IMG/VR virus record: IMGVR_UViG_3300008954_002089
Location: 1-22,171 of that record
DNA length: 22,171 bases
Direction: 5' to 3' (one strand)
Origin: a virus
Shown: positions 1 through 7,646 of the stretch, in pieces
Layout: the number at the start of each line of letters is the position of its first letter
Position numbering within the stretch: the stretch's first letter is position 1
Program-made: the position numbers and the translations under genes
Notes under the pieces: model-generated
What the model was told of the DNA's origin: nothing
Databases searched by the model: none
Seen by the model: the letters and a program-made list of their open reading frames with translations, nothing else

Positions 1-336
1 CTTCTTTCAGGCAGGTTTGACCATCACCGTATACATAGTCACGTGTCTGCTGAAAATGATTCCCCTCTTTTCACTTCGGTACTTGAGTTGGCAGGAGTAA
101 CGGACCCAGAAGGTTTTACCTACGACTCCTTCCATGTCATCGTATCTGGCACACAAACAAAATCTGGTTTTCAATTTTCCCTTTTACTGTCCCCATCATT
201 TACACCACTGAGCACCCATTCCGGTGCCAAGCAATTTACTTCCCTCCGTGAAGGTCTCTCCCTCCTCCCTTCCTTGTTGGCTGAAGAGAACCTCCTCGTT
301 TCATCCAAGGTACAAATGTTGGAGCACATGCCATGA
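1..336 (+). CDS. Unknown protein, 5' end outside the window
   Basis: The frame is open from base 1. The only early start-like codon is a GTG at 43, which has no Shine-Dalgarno sequence ahead of it, so the gene probably begins upstream and only its C-terminal part (about 111 codons) is visible. The visible protein is acidic at its N-side (SAENDSPLF), then has alternating hydrophobic and polar stretches that suggest beta structure (FHVIVSG, FQFSLLL), and a Ser/Leu-rich C-terminal part. I recognise no catalytic motif or family. Its stop codon overlaps the topoisomerase start as ATGA (333-336), so the two genes are probably co-transcribed and translationally coupled. The function is unknown. Confidence 0.65.
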   Translation, partial: LLSGRFDHHRIHSHVSAENDSPLFTSVLELAGVTDPEGFTYDSFHVIVSGTQTKSGFQFSLLLSPSFTPLSTHSGAKQFTSLREGLSLLPSLLAEENLLVSSKVQMLEHMP

Positions 337-1901
337 AAGAGTTGCGGGTTCTTGCCAATGTAGAGATCGCGTTACAGGTGGATTTAACCCCTGAAGCCGT
401 CCTTTCCTTCTTTCGCACCCTTGCATATATCATCTATTCTGTCAAGTCTGGAAGGCCCTTACAGGTCCAGCAAAGGGTACGTTTGAACCAGCTCTTTGCC
501 CAAGCTGAGGACTTCCTCACCCAATTCGGTATCAAAGTCCCGCCTCTACGCAAGGTTGTAGATAAGCTAGAGCAGGGTGGCACCGCCTCGGATGAAAGCA
601 AGGCCCTACTCGCTTTGGGTTCCATCCTGAAGGTCAAATTTCCTAATATATACGGAGCCACTGAGGACTCAATTCCAGAGGAATATTTTGCTCTCCTGAA
701 AGACTTTTCCGTCCTGTCTGCCAAGCCTAGCCCTGCCGCCTACAAGCGGTTTCATAAGAACATAGGTGTATTGAAAGACCCCCATATCAATAAGCTTTTT
801 GTCCATGAGGACCCACCGAGCACACCAAAAGAGTGGTTACTTAACCACATTCGGAGTAGCGGTAAACCAATCTTGGATGCCTCTGATGTAAGGACCGCTG
901 CGTCCCAAGAAGGGGTGGCGGTCAAGATACCAGAGGGGTTTACCGGATTTGTTGGGGAAGACGGTGGCCTGTATACCAAGGCACGACAAAAGATTAATGG
1001 GGTTCCTGCTGGTACGATCGAAATGAACCCTAAGTATGACCCCAAATCTGATGACACTTGGGTGTTTAAAGGTCAGCCTCCAAAAGGGACCAAGTTCAAG
1101 TATTACTATACCGAAAAGTACCACAAGGCCCGTACCAAGGAAAAGTTTGCCAAGGTGGCTAAGCTGGTCAAAGGTATCGAAGCCCTTCTCAAGAAATGGC
1201 GCCGTGACCTGATGTCGGATGGCTCCAAGAAGCAGATTCCGGCTTTGCTGGTGGAAATTGCTTACCTTACACAGGGTCGTATAGGGACCCCTGGTTCTTC
1301 GACCAAAGGACAGAGTACCTATGGTTTGTCCACGCTGAGGGCCAAACATATCCAGCTTAAGGGAAACACTGCGGTACTGCATTATAAGGGCAAGGACGGT
1401 ATTTCTCATAAGCATGCTATTATTCCGGACACCAAATGGAGCCGCAAGGTAATGGCTTTGCTCAAGATCCTGACAGAAGGTCTGGAACCAGATGACTTGG
1501 TGTTTCGCGGACCATCAGGAGCCCATGTCTCTGCTACCGTGGTGAACGCTTATTTCAAAGGGATCGGAAGTCCTGTTACCATCCACAAGTTACGCACCCT
1601 CCGCGGTACTCTTTTGGCGGAACAGGTATTGAAGGGTAGCAGGTACCATAGACAAGGGGTCCCGCCTTCCCAAAAGGAGGCCCTACAAGAATTTCGTTTG
1701 TTGCTGATGAAGGTAGCAAAGGCGTTGGGCCATTACAGTGGGGATAAGCTCACTCCAGACACGGCCATACAAAACTACATTGACCCATCGATCATGATTC
1801 AGCATTTCCGGTCGATTGGTGTTCGCACACCACAACCCTTGTTGCGTATGATGAGTTCGGTTAGCAGTATGCAACGTGCTTTTGAAGGAGCCGAATTGTG
1901 A
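333..1901 (+). CDS. Type IB DNA topoisomerase
   Basis: A 522-aa enzyme that relaxes supercoils by nicking one strand through a 3'-phosphotyrosine. Residues about 300-490 carry the poxvirus/bacterial TopIB catalytic set in the right order: Arg316 in LTQGRIGTPG, the STYGLSTLR segment (328-336) that follows it in the family, Lys352 or Lys354 in HYKGKDG, Arg421 in HKLRTLRGT, His467 in ALGHYSG and the nucleophile Tyr482 in NYIDPS. The first 300 residues are an unusually long N-terminal region compared with the roughly 310-350 aa of minimal TopIB enzymes. I assign no domain to about residues 20-165. About 165-265 resembles the small N-terminal TopIB domain (VFKGQPPKGTKFKYYY). The protein begins MKELRVLANVE, one of the recurrent N-terminal motifs of this window. 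GGAG lies 8 bases before the ATG. Relief of torsional stress during phage DNA replication is the likely role (inferred). Confidence 0.9.
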   Translation: MKELRVLANVEIALQVDLTPEAVLSFFRTLAYIIYSVKSGRPLQVQQRVRLNQLFAQAEDFLTQFGIKVPPLRKVVDKLEQGGTASDESKALLALGSILKVKFPNIYGATEDSIPEEYFALLKDFSVLSAKPSPAAYKRFHKNIGVLKDPHINKLFVHEDPPSTPKEWLLNHIRSSGKPILDASDVRTAASQEGVAVKIPEGFTGFVGEDGGLYTKARQKINGVPAGTIEMNPKYDPKSDDTWVFKGQPPKGTKFKYYYTEKYHKARTKEKFAKVAKLVKGIEALLKKWRRDLMSDGSKKQIPALLVEIAYLTQGRIGTPGSSTKGQSTYGLSTLRAKHIQLKGNTAVLHYKGKDGISHKHAIIPDTKWSRKVMALLKILTEGLEPDDLVFRGPSGAHVSATVVNAYFKGIGSPVTIHKLRTLRGTLLAEQVLKGSRYHRQGVPPSQKEALQEFRLLLMKVAKALGHYSGDKLTPDTAIQNYIDPSIMIQHFRSIGVRTPQPLLRMMSSVSSMQRAFEGAEL

Positions 1902-3046
1902 GTCACGATACCATCGAGGCTATTCTCAAAGCGGTGGTAGGACATCAAGTAACCGCGCGGGCTGTCGTCCAGATTCCAGAACCGTTGGAAGAGGTAGAAC
2001 ACGTCGTAGTGACTTGGATCCTCCAAGACCCAGACGGTGTTGAGTATGCCCGCGGGTTTGCCCCACACGTGGAGGTCATGACCCGACGTACCACTGCGAC
2101 CGCTTACTTCTCTTTACCTGATAACCTCGAAGCCGACGACTATGGTACCGAATACCAAGTTAAGTGGATTTTTGACTTTGACGGTGAAGAAGACCTACAT
2201 TATTTTGAGTCTTTCCTGGTTTATCCACCTGTTACTGATCCCTTTGGTCCTATGGATGCCGTGGAGATATATGGCATGGGATCTGCTGAGCTGATTTGTA
2301 TCCTTCCTATTGGTGGTCGTATTCCAACCGCTTCTGTCACGGTGTTCAACGAAGATAACGTCTCCCTTTACTCCAAGCAGGTAATCCGTTCCTCTGCCGG
2401 GGATAATGGCAAGTACCGCTTTGTTGATGCCGTTGACCTAGTGACCAATAAGTTGGTCCCTTCCCTCGTTCCATACTCAGTTATATGGAACTACAGAGTC
2501 GATCGAGTTCCCCAACAGGAACTTGGCCGTCTATTTGTGACCACTCCATCTATTTTGCAGGCTCAGAAGGAACTCGGTGATTGGATTAACAGGCTCCACA
2601 CGGATACTGGCCTGGAAGAAGCCCAGTATACGATGGTTGACATGATGTCGTTCCTTAAGAGCGGGGCTGATTATTTTAACACTCTGGATCAGGTCACTAC
2701 CTTTTCCATGACACGGGCCAAAGGACCTATTGCTCATTTCTGGATCACAGCCGCCAAGGCAGTGGCCCTCCGTAGTCAGTACCTGGCTGAAGGCGAGAAA
2801 AGCTTTGACTTTGGAGGGCAAGCCATCAGTCTGTCCACCGATGTTACAGGGTACCTTGAAAGTCAACTATCAAACGCTGAGTCCTACCTCCAAGAGAATG
2901 CAGAGCGTTTTAAACGGCAGGCTCGTAAGAAGGGCATTATCGGAGGGGATGGGTCTGAGAACGCAGGCGCCAACGCCAGCCGGGTTGGAGTATGCGGTGT
3001 CCAGATGAGTCTGGTCAGTCAAGCCGGGAGGGCAGTAGGGCGATGA
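1898..3046 (+). CDS. Probable virion structural protein
   Basis: A 382-aa protein starting at GTG with a strong site (AAGGAG, 7 bases upstream), overlapping the topoisomerase stop as GTGA. Residues about 15-110 read like a beta-sandwich (VVVTWILQDPDG, YQVKWIFDFDGEED, FESFLVYPP), and about 125-215 like a second beta-rich unit. The C-terminal half is mostly helical. It contains the phrase FDFGGQAISLSTDVTGY followed by a helix ending in basic residues (RFKRQARKKG). FxFxGQxxSLxxDxTxY is a pattern I associate with structural proteins of large myoviruses, so a head-tail, neck or baseplate component is the best guess. The last 35 residues are Gly/Ala-rich and less protein-like. There is no enzymatic motif. 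The structural assignment is inferred from that single recalled pattern. Confidence 0.75.
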   Translation: MSHDTIEAILKAVVGHQVTARAVVQIPEPLEEVEHVVVTWILQDPDGVEYARGFAPHVEVMTRRTTATAYFSLPDNLEADDYGTEYQVKWIFDFDGEEDLHYFESFLVYPPVTDPFGPMDAVEIYGMGSAELICILPIGGRIPTASVTVFNEDNVSLYSKQVIRSSAGDNGKYRFVDAVDLVTNKLVPSLVPYSVIWNYRVDRVPQQELGRLFVTTPSILQAQKELGDWINRLHTDTGLEEAQYTMVDMMSFLKSGADYFNTLDQVTTFSMTRAKGPIAHFWITAAKAVALRSQYLAEGEKSFDFGGQAISLSTDVTGYLESQLSNAESYLQENAERFKRQARKKGIIGGDGSENAGANASRVGVCGVQMSLVSQAGRAVGR

Positions 3047-3522
3047 GGAAACTACGTGTGTTGGCCGACCTCGGCCCAGAAGAAAACCAGCATTTCAAAG
3101 AGCTGGTCCGCAAGTTTCGTGGTATGTTACGACGTATCGACCTGTTGATGGAGATCGTTGACGGTGAAACGTATGACGTTGACGGGCATTACCTGGTGAT
3201 TGATACCGATGAAATGGAAGAAGCCCTCGAGTTAAAGCTGGATGGTAGTGGTGCCGCTCCGTACTCCGGAGCCAAGCCCGGGAAGGCGTTTATCGTGGTA
3301 TCTGTGTCTAGATCCCTTGATGCCAAGAAAGTACAGCAGTGGTTGGCAGAGCAGTGGCGTCTCAAGCCCTTTAAAGCCGTGATCAATCCGTTAATCAAAA
3401 AGGGTCACGTGATGAACGCCAAGTTCCGCAAACTGGAAAAAATGTGGGCGAGTGTCATGATGGCTCAGGAAAAGATGGTGGCCGGTGTCATCAAGGAAGT
3501 CCAGGCTCTGCCTGACCAATGA
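3043..3522 (+). CDS. Unknown tag-A protein (159 aa)
   Basis: A longer ORF is open from an ATG at 2992, but ATG 3043 is preferred. It overlaps the upstream stop as ATGA, has GGGAGG and AGTAGGG purine tracts upstream, and makes the protein begin MRKLRVLADLG, nearly identical to the topoisomerase N-terminus MKELRVLANVE. The rest is a small alpha/beta protein with an acidic middle (TDEMEEALELKLDG), a beta-like stretch (KAFIVVSVSRS) and an amphipathic helical C-terminus rich in Lys and Met. I recognise no family. It closes the first run of overlapping genes; a gap with a putative promoter follows. Confidence 0.8.
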   Translation: MRKLRVLADLGPEENQHFKELVRKFRGMLRRIDLLMEIVDGETYDVDGHYLVIDTDEMEEALELKLDGSGAAPYSGAKPGKAFIVVSVSRSLDAKKVQQWLAEQWRLKPFKAVINPLIKKGHVMNAKFRKLEKMWASVMMAQEKMVAGVIKEVQALPDQ

Positions 3523-3530
3523 ACCCGTCT

Positions 3531-3538
3531 TGTAAATA
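3531..3538 (+). promoter_or_regulatory. Putative phage (late-type) promoter TGTAAATA, copy 1
   Basis: TGTAAATA lies in the 47-base gap upstream of the gene at 3570. The same octamer occurs in gaps at 13241 and 19736, each time 36-54 bases before a start codon. It differs by one base from the T4 late promoter TATAAATA. Here it is also the centre of a perfect 14-base palindrome, CTTGTAAATACAAG (3529-3542), so an operator is an alternative. The promoter role is inferred. Confidence 0.45.
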
Positions 3539-3569
3539 CAAGGCATAACACCCCAGTAGGAGAGCGTAA

Positions 3570-4490
3570 ATGAACGCCAATCGTAGTCGTTACTTTGACC
3601 CCGCGCGGGTTGCCAAGAAATTGCAGAAGCGTAACAGCCGCCGTCTGCTTGCAACCGTCCATGAATTCAATGTGTTGGCGGAGGGTCAAGTGGGCCAAGT
3701 TATCGTTGGCCTGTCGTCCCCTACCTCTGACCGGAAAGCCATCCAGGCGGCTATCAACAACGCCTTTGACGGTAAGGCCGTGATCGTACCTGACTCTTTC
3801 CGCCAGTTGGTAAACATCCGAGGTAACCGGCCAATCCTTTCGGGTTTCGTTGTTCCCAACCGTGTGGTTGAACCCTACACCGATGAGCGTGTCAAGGACA
3901 TGCGGGTGATGGCATCCAATATCCTGATGGATGCCAAAGACCAAAGCTTGTGGAACGTCAAGACAAGCGGTGGTCAGAAGTTCCTGTGCCGTGACCAAGA
4001 CGAAGACCTGTCTGAGTTGCTGGCCCATGCCCGCACCCGTCGGGTAGGTGTTCCACAGATTCAGGAGATCGCACGTATTGCCAGCCCTGAGAGGTCCTAC
4101 GTTGGGTTTGTCGATCCAGCCGAGGGCATTGTCAAGTTCGGTTACGTCCTAACCTCCTGCACGGACTCCGGCGACGTGCTGATTGCGGTGCGGGACGAAG
4201 AGGCTGTGGCCACGCACCCTGACCTGATCGTGGAGGTGGCTTCCTTGGGTGACAGCGAACCCAAAATGCAGGTGACGGCCAAGGCACGACCTACCTACAT
4301 CCCCGAGGAGAAGTTGAAAGCCTGGGCCAAGAAACAAGAGGTTGCGGACGAAATCAAGCCCATCACGGTCGAAGACCCAGAGGACTTGACGGAGACCGAC
4401 CTCAAGCAGTACTACGCCGACCTATACCAACAGGATCCCAGCTACTACAGCAACCTCGAACAACTGATGCGTACCCATGGAGTCGTCTGA
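3570..4490 (+). CDS. Unknown 306-aa protein, first gene after promoter copy 1
   Basis: Starts at ATG 3570 with a good site (AGGAGA). The N-terminus is very basic (MNANRSRYFDPARVAKKLQKRNSRR in outline), followed by an alpha/beta region with beta-rich stretches (QVIVGLSSP, KAVIVPDSF, RPILSGFVVPNRVVEPY). Around residues 185-230 there is another beta-rich stretch (FGYVLTSC, DVLIAVRDEE), and the last 60 residues are acidic and Tyr-rich. I recognise no family or active site. It lacks the recurrent N-terminal tags seen in its neighbours. It overlaps the next gene as TGATG. A structural or regulatory phage role is possible, but nothing in the sequence decides this. Confidence 0.85.
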   Translation: MNANRSRYFDPARVAKKLQKRNSRRLLATVHEFNVLAEGQVGQVIVGLSSPTSDRKAIQAAINNAFDGKAVIVPDSFRQLVNIRGNRPILSGFVVPNRVVEPYTDERVKDMRVMASNILMDAKDQSLWNVKTSGGQKFLCRDQDEDLSELLAHARTRRVGVPQIQEIARIASPERSYVGFVDPAEGIVKFGYVLTSCTDSGDVLIAVRDEEAVATHPDLIVEVASLGDSEPKMQVTAKARPTYIPEEKLKAWAKKQEVADEIKPITVEDPEDLTETDLKQYYADLYQQDPSYYSNLEQLMRTHGVV

Positions 4491-4864
4491 TGAAACGTGA
4501 GCTTGCACACCAACAGGCTCTCGGACGCCTTCGCTTTACCGGTAGGGAGCCTGTTTTGGCAGGCTTCGACCGGAAGAAGCTGGGTGGTCTGGGACCCCAA
4601 GAAAAGAAAATCGTAGACCAACTGGAACCTCTACAAGGGGTGATCTCCGACCAGGTATTGTGGACGATCCTGGATGTGGCCCGCGAACTTGAGTATAGTG
4701 ATGAGGTGATACAGGCACTCATCGCATTCAAGAAACGGGCATCTGTTGCAGCTCGGCAGGTCACTAAGTTGACGTCGGACCTCGATACTTTCGGGATCGA
4801 CCTGTTCCTGCGTCTCCAACAAACCCACGGAGAAGAGCCTGAGGCTGAAGGGGAAATGGAATGA
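4490..4864 (+). CDS. Unknown tag-B protein (124 aa)
   Basis: Begins with ATG overlapping the previous stop (TGATG), with GGAG 7 bases upstream. The N-terminus contains AHQQALGRLRF, a member of the recurrent tag-B motif family, here displaced by five residues. The middle is helical (VLWTILDVARELEYS, VIQALIAFKKRASVAARQV), and the last 15 residues are acidic (EEPEAEGEME). It is the first of three consecutive small helical genes with the same N-terminal motif. Beyond the tag they do not look clearly homologous to one another. Function unknown. Confidence 0.8.
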   Translation: MKRELAHQQALGRLRFTGREPVLAGFDRKKLGGLGPQEKKIVDQLEPLQGVISDQVLWTILDVARELEYSDEVIQALIAFKKRASVAARQVTKLTSDLDTFGIDLFLRLQQTHGEEPEAEGEME

Positions 4865-5295
4865 GCACCCACAAACAAGCCTTAACTCGCCTGAAAAGAA
4901 TGGGCCGCTCCTCGGTTAACGCAAGTTTTGACGCCTTGGAGCCCACTCGGTCTGGGTCTGGCTCAGACTTTGATCTTGATGATTTTGTAGCCCAGTCTGA
5001 CCAACAATACCCACAAGATGTTCTTCAGGTTCTTACCTTGTTTGATGGGGTATCTAGCCTGGATTACTACGATGTCCAGGAACTCGCAGGGCGGTTATAT
5101 ATTCTTCATGCTTTAAAGGCCCTTACTACTGCCCAAGAATTGTGCCAACGTTGGTTAGAAAAGAGAAGCAAAGCCCGGGGCCTAGCCAACTTGCTTTATA
5201 AGCAGGGTACACCACAAGATACCCTGCGGTGTTTACGCTCTTCTACCCACCAGGTTATCCGTGAATTGGATGACTTGGTTTACAAATCCCTGTAA
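4861..5295 (+). CDS. Unknown tag-B protein (144 aa)
   Basis: Starts at ATG overlapping the upstream stop (ATGA) with a GGGGA purine tract upstream. The N-terminus is MSTHKQALTRLKRMG, a clear tag-B sequence. A Ser/Asp-rich linker (about residues 30-45) leads into a helical domain of roughly 100 residues with regularly spaced Leu (DVLQVLTLFDGV, LYILHALKALTTAQELC, QVIRELDDLVYKSL). No catalytic residues or known family are apparent. It ends 16 bases before the next gene. The modular look, a short conserved tag then a linker then a unique helical body, supports the tag being a separable signal. Confidence 0.8.
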   Translation: MSTHKQALTRLKRMGRSSVNASFDALEPTRSGSGSDFDLDDFVAQSDQQYPQDVLQVLTLFDGVSSLDYYDVQELAGRLYILHALKALTTAQELCQRWLEKRSKARGLANLLYKQGTPQDTLRCLRSSTHQVIRELDDLVYKSL

Positions 5296-5311
5296 CCCAA
5301 AGGAAGACGAA

Positions 5312-5629
5312 ATGACCACGACACGACAAGCGGTGGCACGCCTCAGACAATGCCAACAGGCAGGTACCGCAGACCCTGCCCTGAAAATCATCGACAAATT
5401 ATACACGATGGTCGAAGATGCCTTGACGATGACCAAAACTCCAGGGTCTCCTCTGTCCAAGGAACTCAAGCGTCTGGATCCTGGTTTCCTTGGTGACAGT
5501 AAGAAACTCCATGCTCTGCTCAGCCAAGCAAGTTCCTTGTTGGAAGACATGGAGATGGAGGTAAGTCAGGCTGGTGACGCGGACGAAGATTATGATGAGT
5601 CATCCACAGAGCAGGTACTGGACGGATGA
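5312..5629 (+). CDS. Unknown tag-B protein (105 aa)
   Basis: The frame is open from an ATG at 5261, but that start lies inside the previous gene. ATG 5312 has AAAGGAAG just upstream, avoids the overlap, and places MTTTRQAVARLRQC, a tag-B variant, at the N-terminus. The body is helical (ALKIIDKLYTMVEDALTM, KKLHALLSQASSLLEDME) and ends in a strongly acidic tail (DADEDYDESSTEQ). It overlaps the ligase gene as ATGA. No family is recognised. A protein-protein interaction role would fit the small size and charge, but this is speculative. Confidence 0.8.
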   Translation: MTTTRQAVARLRQCQQAGTADPALKIIDKLYTMVEDALTMTKTPGSPLSKELKRLDPGFLGDSKKLHALLSQASSLLEDMEMEVSQAGDADEDYDESSTEQVLDG

Positions 5630-6609
5630 AAAGGTTGAGGGAAGTGGCAGCGTATGAGTTCGATTTGACAGCCCTAAAGGCAGACCCTGGAGGTTATGCC
5701 TCAAAGTTGTCCGCTCGGCTGCTACGTCAGTTATACCGCCGGGCCAAGAACACGTACTACAAGGGAAGCCCTTTCTTGTCAGACGCCGAGTTTGACGCGA
5801 TTGAGGATACGTTCCGCCAGAGGTTCCCTGACAGCCCTTTGCTCCAAAAAGTAGGCGCTCCTGTCGATCAGGGTAAGAAACAAAAACTGCCCTATTGGAT
5901 GGGTTCCCTCGACAAGATCAAACCCAACACTCCAGACCTTGACCGTTGGTTTGACGCCAACCCAGGGCCCTACGTGGTGTCGGACAAGATGGACGGCATC
6001 TCAATGCTTATCATCTGTACCAAGGGCCGGTACCAACTGTTTACCCGAGGTAACGGTAAGGTCGGACAGGATGTAACGTCCATGGTGCCAATTCTTGGGC
6101 TTCCCAAGACACAGGACACCTTCGCGGTACGGGCCGAGATCATCATGTCCGAGACGGCGTTCAAGAAGTACGCCAAGGACTTCGCAAACCCACGGAATTT
6201 CATGGGTGGGTTGGTCAACCGCCCGGATGTCAGCCCTGCCCTCAAAGACGCCACCTTGGTGTGCTACGAACTCATCGTTCCACGCAAGAAACCCTCCGAA
6301 CAGCTCAACTACCTGAAACACCAGCTTGGATTCACGGTCGCTCCTGCCAAGGCCTATAAGGTCCTGGACGCCCAGACACTCTCTGACAGACTCATTGCGA
6401 GGCGGAAGAGCTCTAAGTTTGCCATAGACGGTCTGGTGGTCACACAGGACTCAATATACAAACGCGCCACATCTGGCAACCCTCGGTACAGCGTAGCCTT
6501 CAAGATGTTGATGGAGGATCAGATAGTGAAATGTAGGGTGGTGAGTGTAGAATGGAACGTGTCTAAGCATGGTATTTTGAAACCTACTGTCATAGTGGAA
6601 CCGATGTAA
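5626..6609 (+). CDS. ligA: NAD+-dependent DNA ligase, N-terminal fragment (adenylation domain and start of OB fold)
   Basis: A 327-aa fragment carrying the NAD-binding and nucleotidyltransferase parts of a LigA-type ligase. It has a domain Ia signature (YYKGSPFLSDAEFD, 44-57), MGSLDKI (92-98), the catalytic KMDG with Lys121, TRGNGKVGQDVT (140-151), VRAEI with Glu171, NPRNFMGGLVNR (188-199), FAIDGLVV (265-272) and AFKM (291-294). The chain enters the OB fold (HGILKPTVIVEP) and stops exactly where LigA proteins continue with the V-x-[VL]-[AG]-G strand. That continuation is encoded about 1.05 kb downstream at 7639-8607. The first residues, MKRLREVAAYE, match tag A, which ordinary LigA lacks. The start overlaps the previous stop (ATGA), and the stop overlaps the endonuclease start (TAATG). 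The role is sealing nicks during phage replication with NAD+ as cofactor. Confidence 0.93.
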   Translation: MKRLREVAAYEFDLTALKADPGGYASKLSARLLRQLYRRAKNTYYKGSPFLSDAEFDAIEDTFRQRFPDSPLLQKVGAPVDQGKKQKLPYWMGSLDKIKPNTPDLDRWFDANPGPYVVSDKMDGISMLIICTKGRYQLFTRGNGKVGQDVTSMVPILGLPKTQDTFAVRAEIIMSETAFKKYAKDFANPRNFMGGLVNRPDVSPALKDATLVCYELIVPRKKPSEQLNYLKHQLGFTVAPAKAYKVLDAQTLSDRLIARRKSSKFAIDGLVVTQDSIYKRATSGNPRYSVAFKMLMEDQIVKCRVVSVEWNVSKHGILKPTVIVEPM

Positions 6610-7646
6610 TGGGTATGTCTAAATCTCTCGAGGTAAGAGAACAAGAGTATATTAAATCCTTGGATTCTACTTTGGTAGGGTACCTTTCCGGGTATTCCGG
6701 TGTTCACGTACCTTGTAGCCATTATTGTAAGATCTGCGGTAATGGGTTTATAACTAAACCCAGGACCACGAAAAACGGGTTCCTTAACTGCCCTGCCTGC
6801 TCTGATAGGTTGCAGAATTTCCATTCGATGTGCAACCATATGACAGAAATCCGTAACTCTTCCTTTTATGTTATGGAAGGTTATCGTCGGTTGAAGAATG
6901 CCAAAAACCTGTATCAATGTAAGTTTTGTAATACCCAGGATTGGTATACCACAGAGGCTGTTAAACGTGGTGTTGGTTGTCGATCATGCAACCCGTCAAA
7001 ACATGGCCTACATACCACAGAGAGATACGGTGAGAGGTTGGAGAAATTAGGTAAAGCCCTACAGCCTATAGGAGTGTATAAGGGTATTAGTGTTCCAATA
7101 GAACATAAATGCCTTTCTTGCGGTGCCTTATTTACGGCCCGCCCTTCTTCCGTGTTGGCTAAACGAGGCTTGGCATGTAATGCTTGTTCCAGCACAAGAT
7201 TTTATCATTCTTATACGTTAGGTTCCCGGGTCGTTCAGGTACAAGGATATGAAGACCTAGCATTGGATTGGTTACTCCACAAAAAAGGGGTGGATCCTTC
7301 AAGGATCCGAGTATTTAGTGACCGCGAAGTGCCGGTTGTATATTACCAACTTGACGGAAAGAACCGTAGGTACTACCCCGATTTGTTCCTCCCGGACCGT
7401 AACATACTTATAGAAGTAAAGTCTTTACACACGGCAGGATTAACAAACCATAGATTACATAAAAGCTCCCCTGACCGTTTATGGCACATTTTGTGTGCTA
7501 AAGCCCGACAGACAATGAAGGATGGTTTTATCTTTCGACTTTTGGTTATGCAAAATGATAACGGCTCCCCCAAACGCATAGTTTTGCCACGAGGTTGGTA
7601 TCGGAAGACACGCACTCAGATTTTAAAGGGGATACACCATGGCTAA
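6609..7646 (+). CDS. Free-standing homing endonuclease, zinc-ribbon array plus PD-(D/E)XK nuclease, inserted in the ligase gene
   Basis: A 345-aa protein with two parts. Residues about 36-195 hold three spaced pairs of Cys-x2-Cys knuckles (CKICG/CPAC, CKFC/CRSC, CLSCG/CNAC), the pattern of repeated zinc ribbons that read DNA. Residues about 210-315 hold a restriction-endonuclease-like fold: GYEDLALDWLL, then RRYYPDLFLP with Asp258, then ILIEVKS with Glu269 and Lys271, the PD...ExK triad. The gene fits almost scarlessly inside the ligase. Its ATG overlaps the ligN stop (TAATG), and its TAA falls inside the ligC start region. Codon use is visibly more A/T-ending than in its neighbours, which suggests recent entry. 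The likely activity is cutting uninterrupted ligase alleles to copy itself in. A related domain is encoded on the minus strand at 21776-22171. Confidence 0.88.
   Translation: MGMSKSLEVREQEYIKSLDSTLVGYLSGYSGVHVPCSHYCKICGNGFITKPRTTKNGFLNCPACSDRLQNFHSMCNHMTEIRNSSFYVMEGYRRLKNAKNLYQCKFCNTQDWYTTEAVKRGVGCRSCNPSKHGLHTTERYGERLEKLGKALQPIGVYKGISVPIEHKCLSCGALFTARPSSVLAKRGLACNACSSTRFYHSYTLGSRVVQVQGYEDLALDWLLHKKGVDPSRIRVFSDREVPVVYYQLDGKNRRYYPDLFLPDRNILIEVKSLHTAGLTNHRLHKSSPDRLWHILCAKARQTMKDGFIFRLLVMQNDNGSPKRIVLPRGWYRKTRTQILKGIHHG

Noticed and set aside
837-1415. Long minus-strand ORF opposite the topoisomerase
   Set aside because: The + strand carries intact catalytic motifs here, and the reverse product resembles no protein.
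2992-3042. Upstream start extending the 3043 protein by 17 residues
   Set aside because: ATG 3043 has the ATGA overlap, a purine-rich site and the tag-A N-terminus; the extension lies inside the previous gene.
6609-7646. Intein interpretation of the ligase insertion
   Set aside because: No Cys/Ser block A after VIVEP and no terminal His-Asn before VRLGG; stop and start codons separate all three frames.
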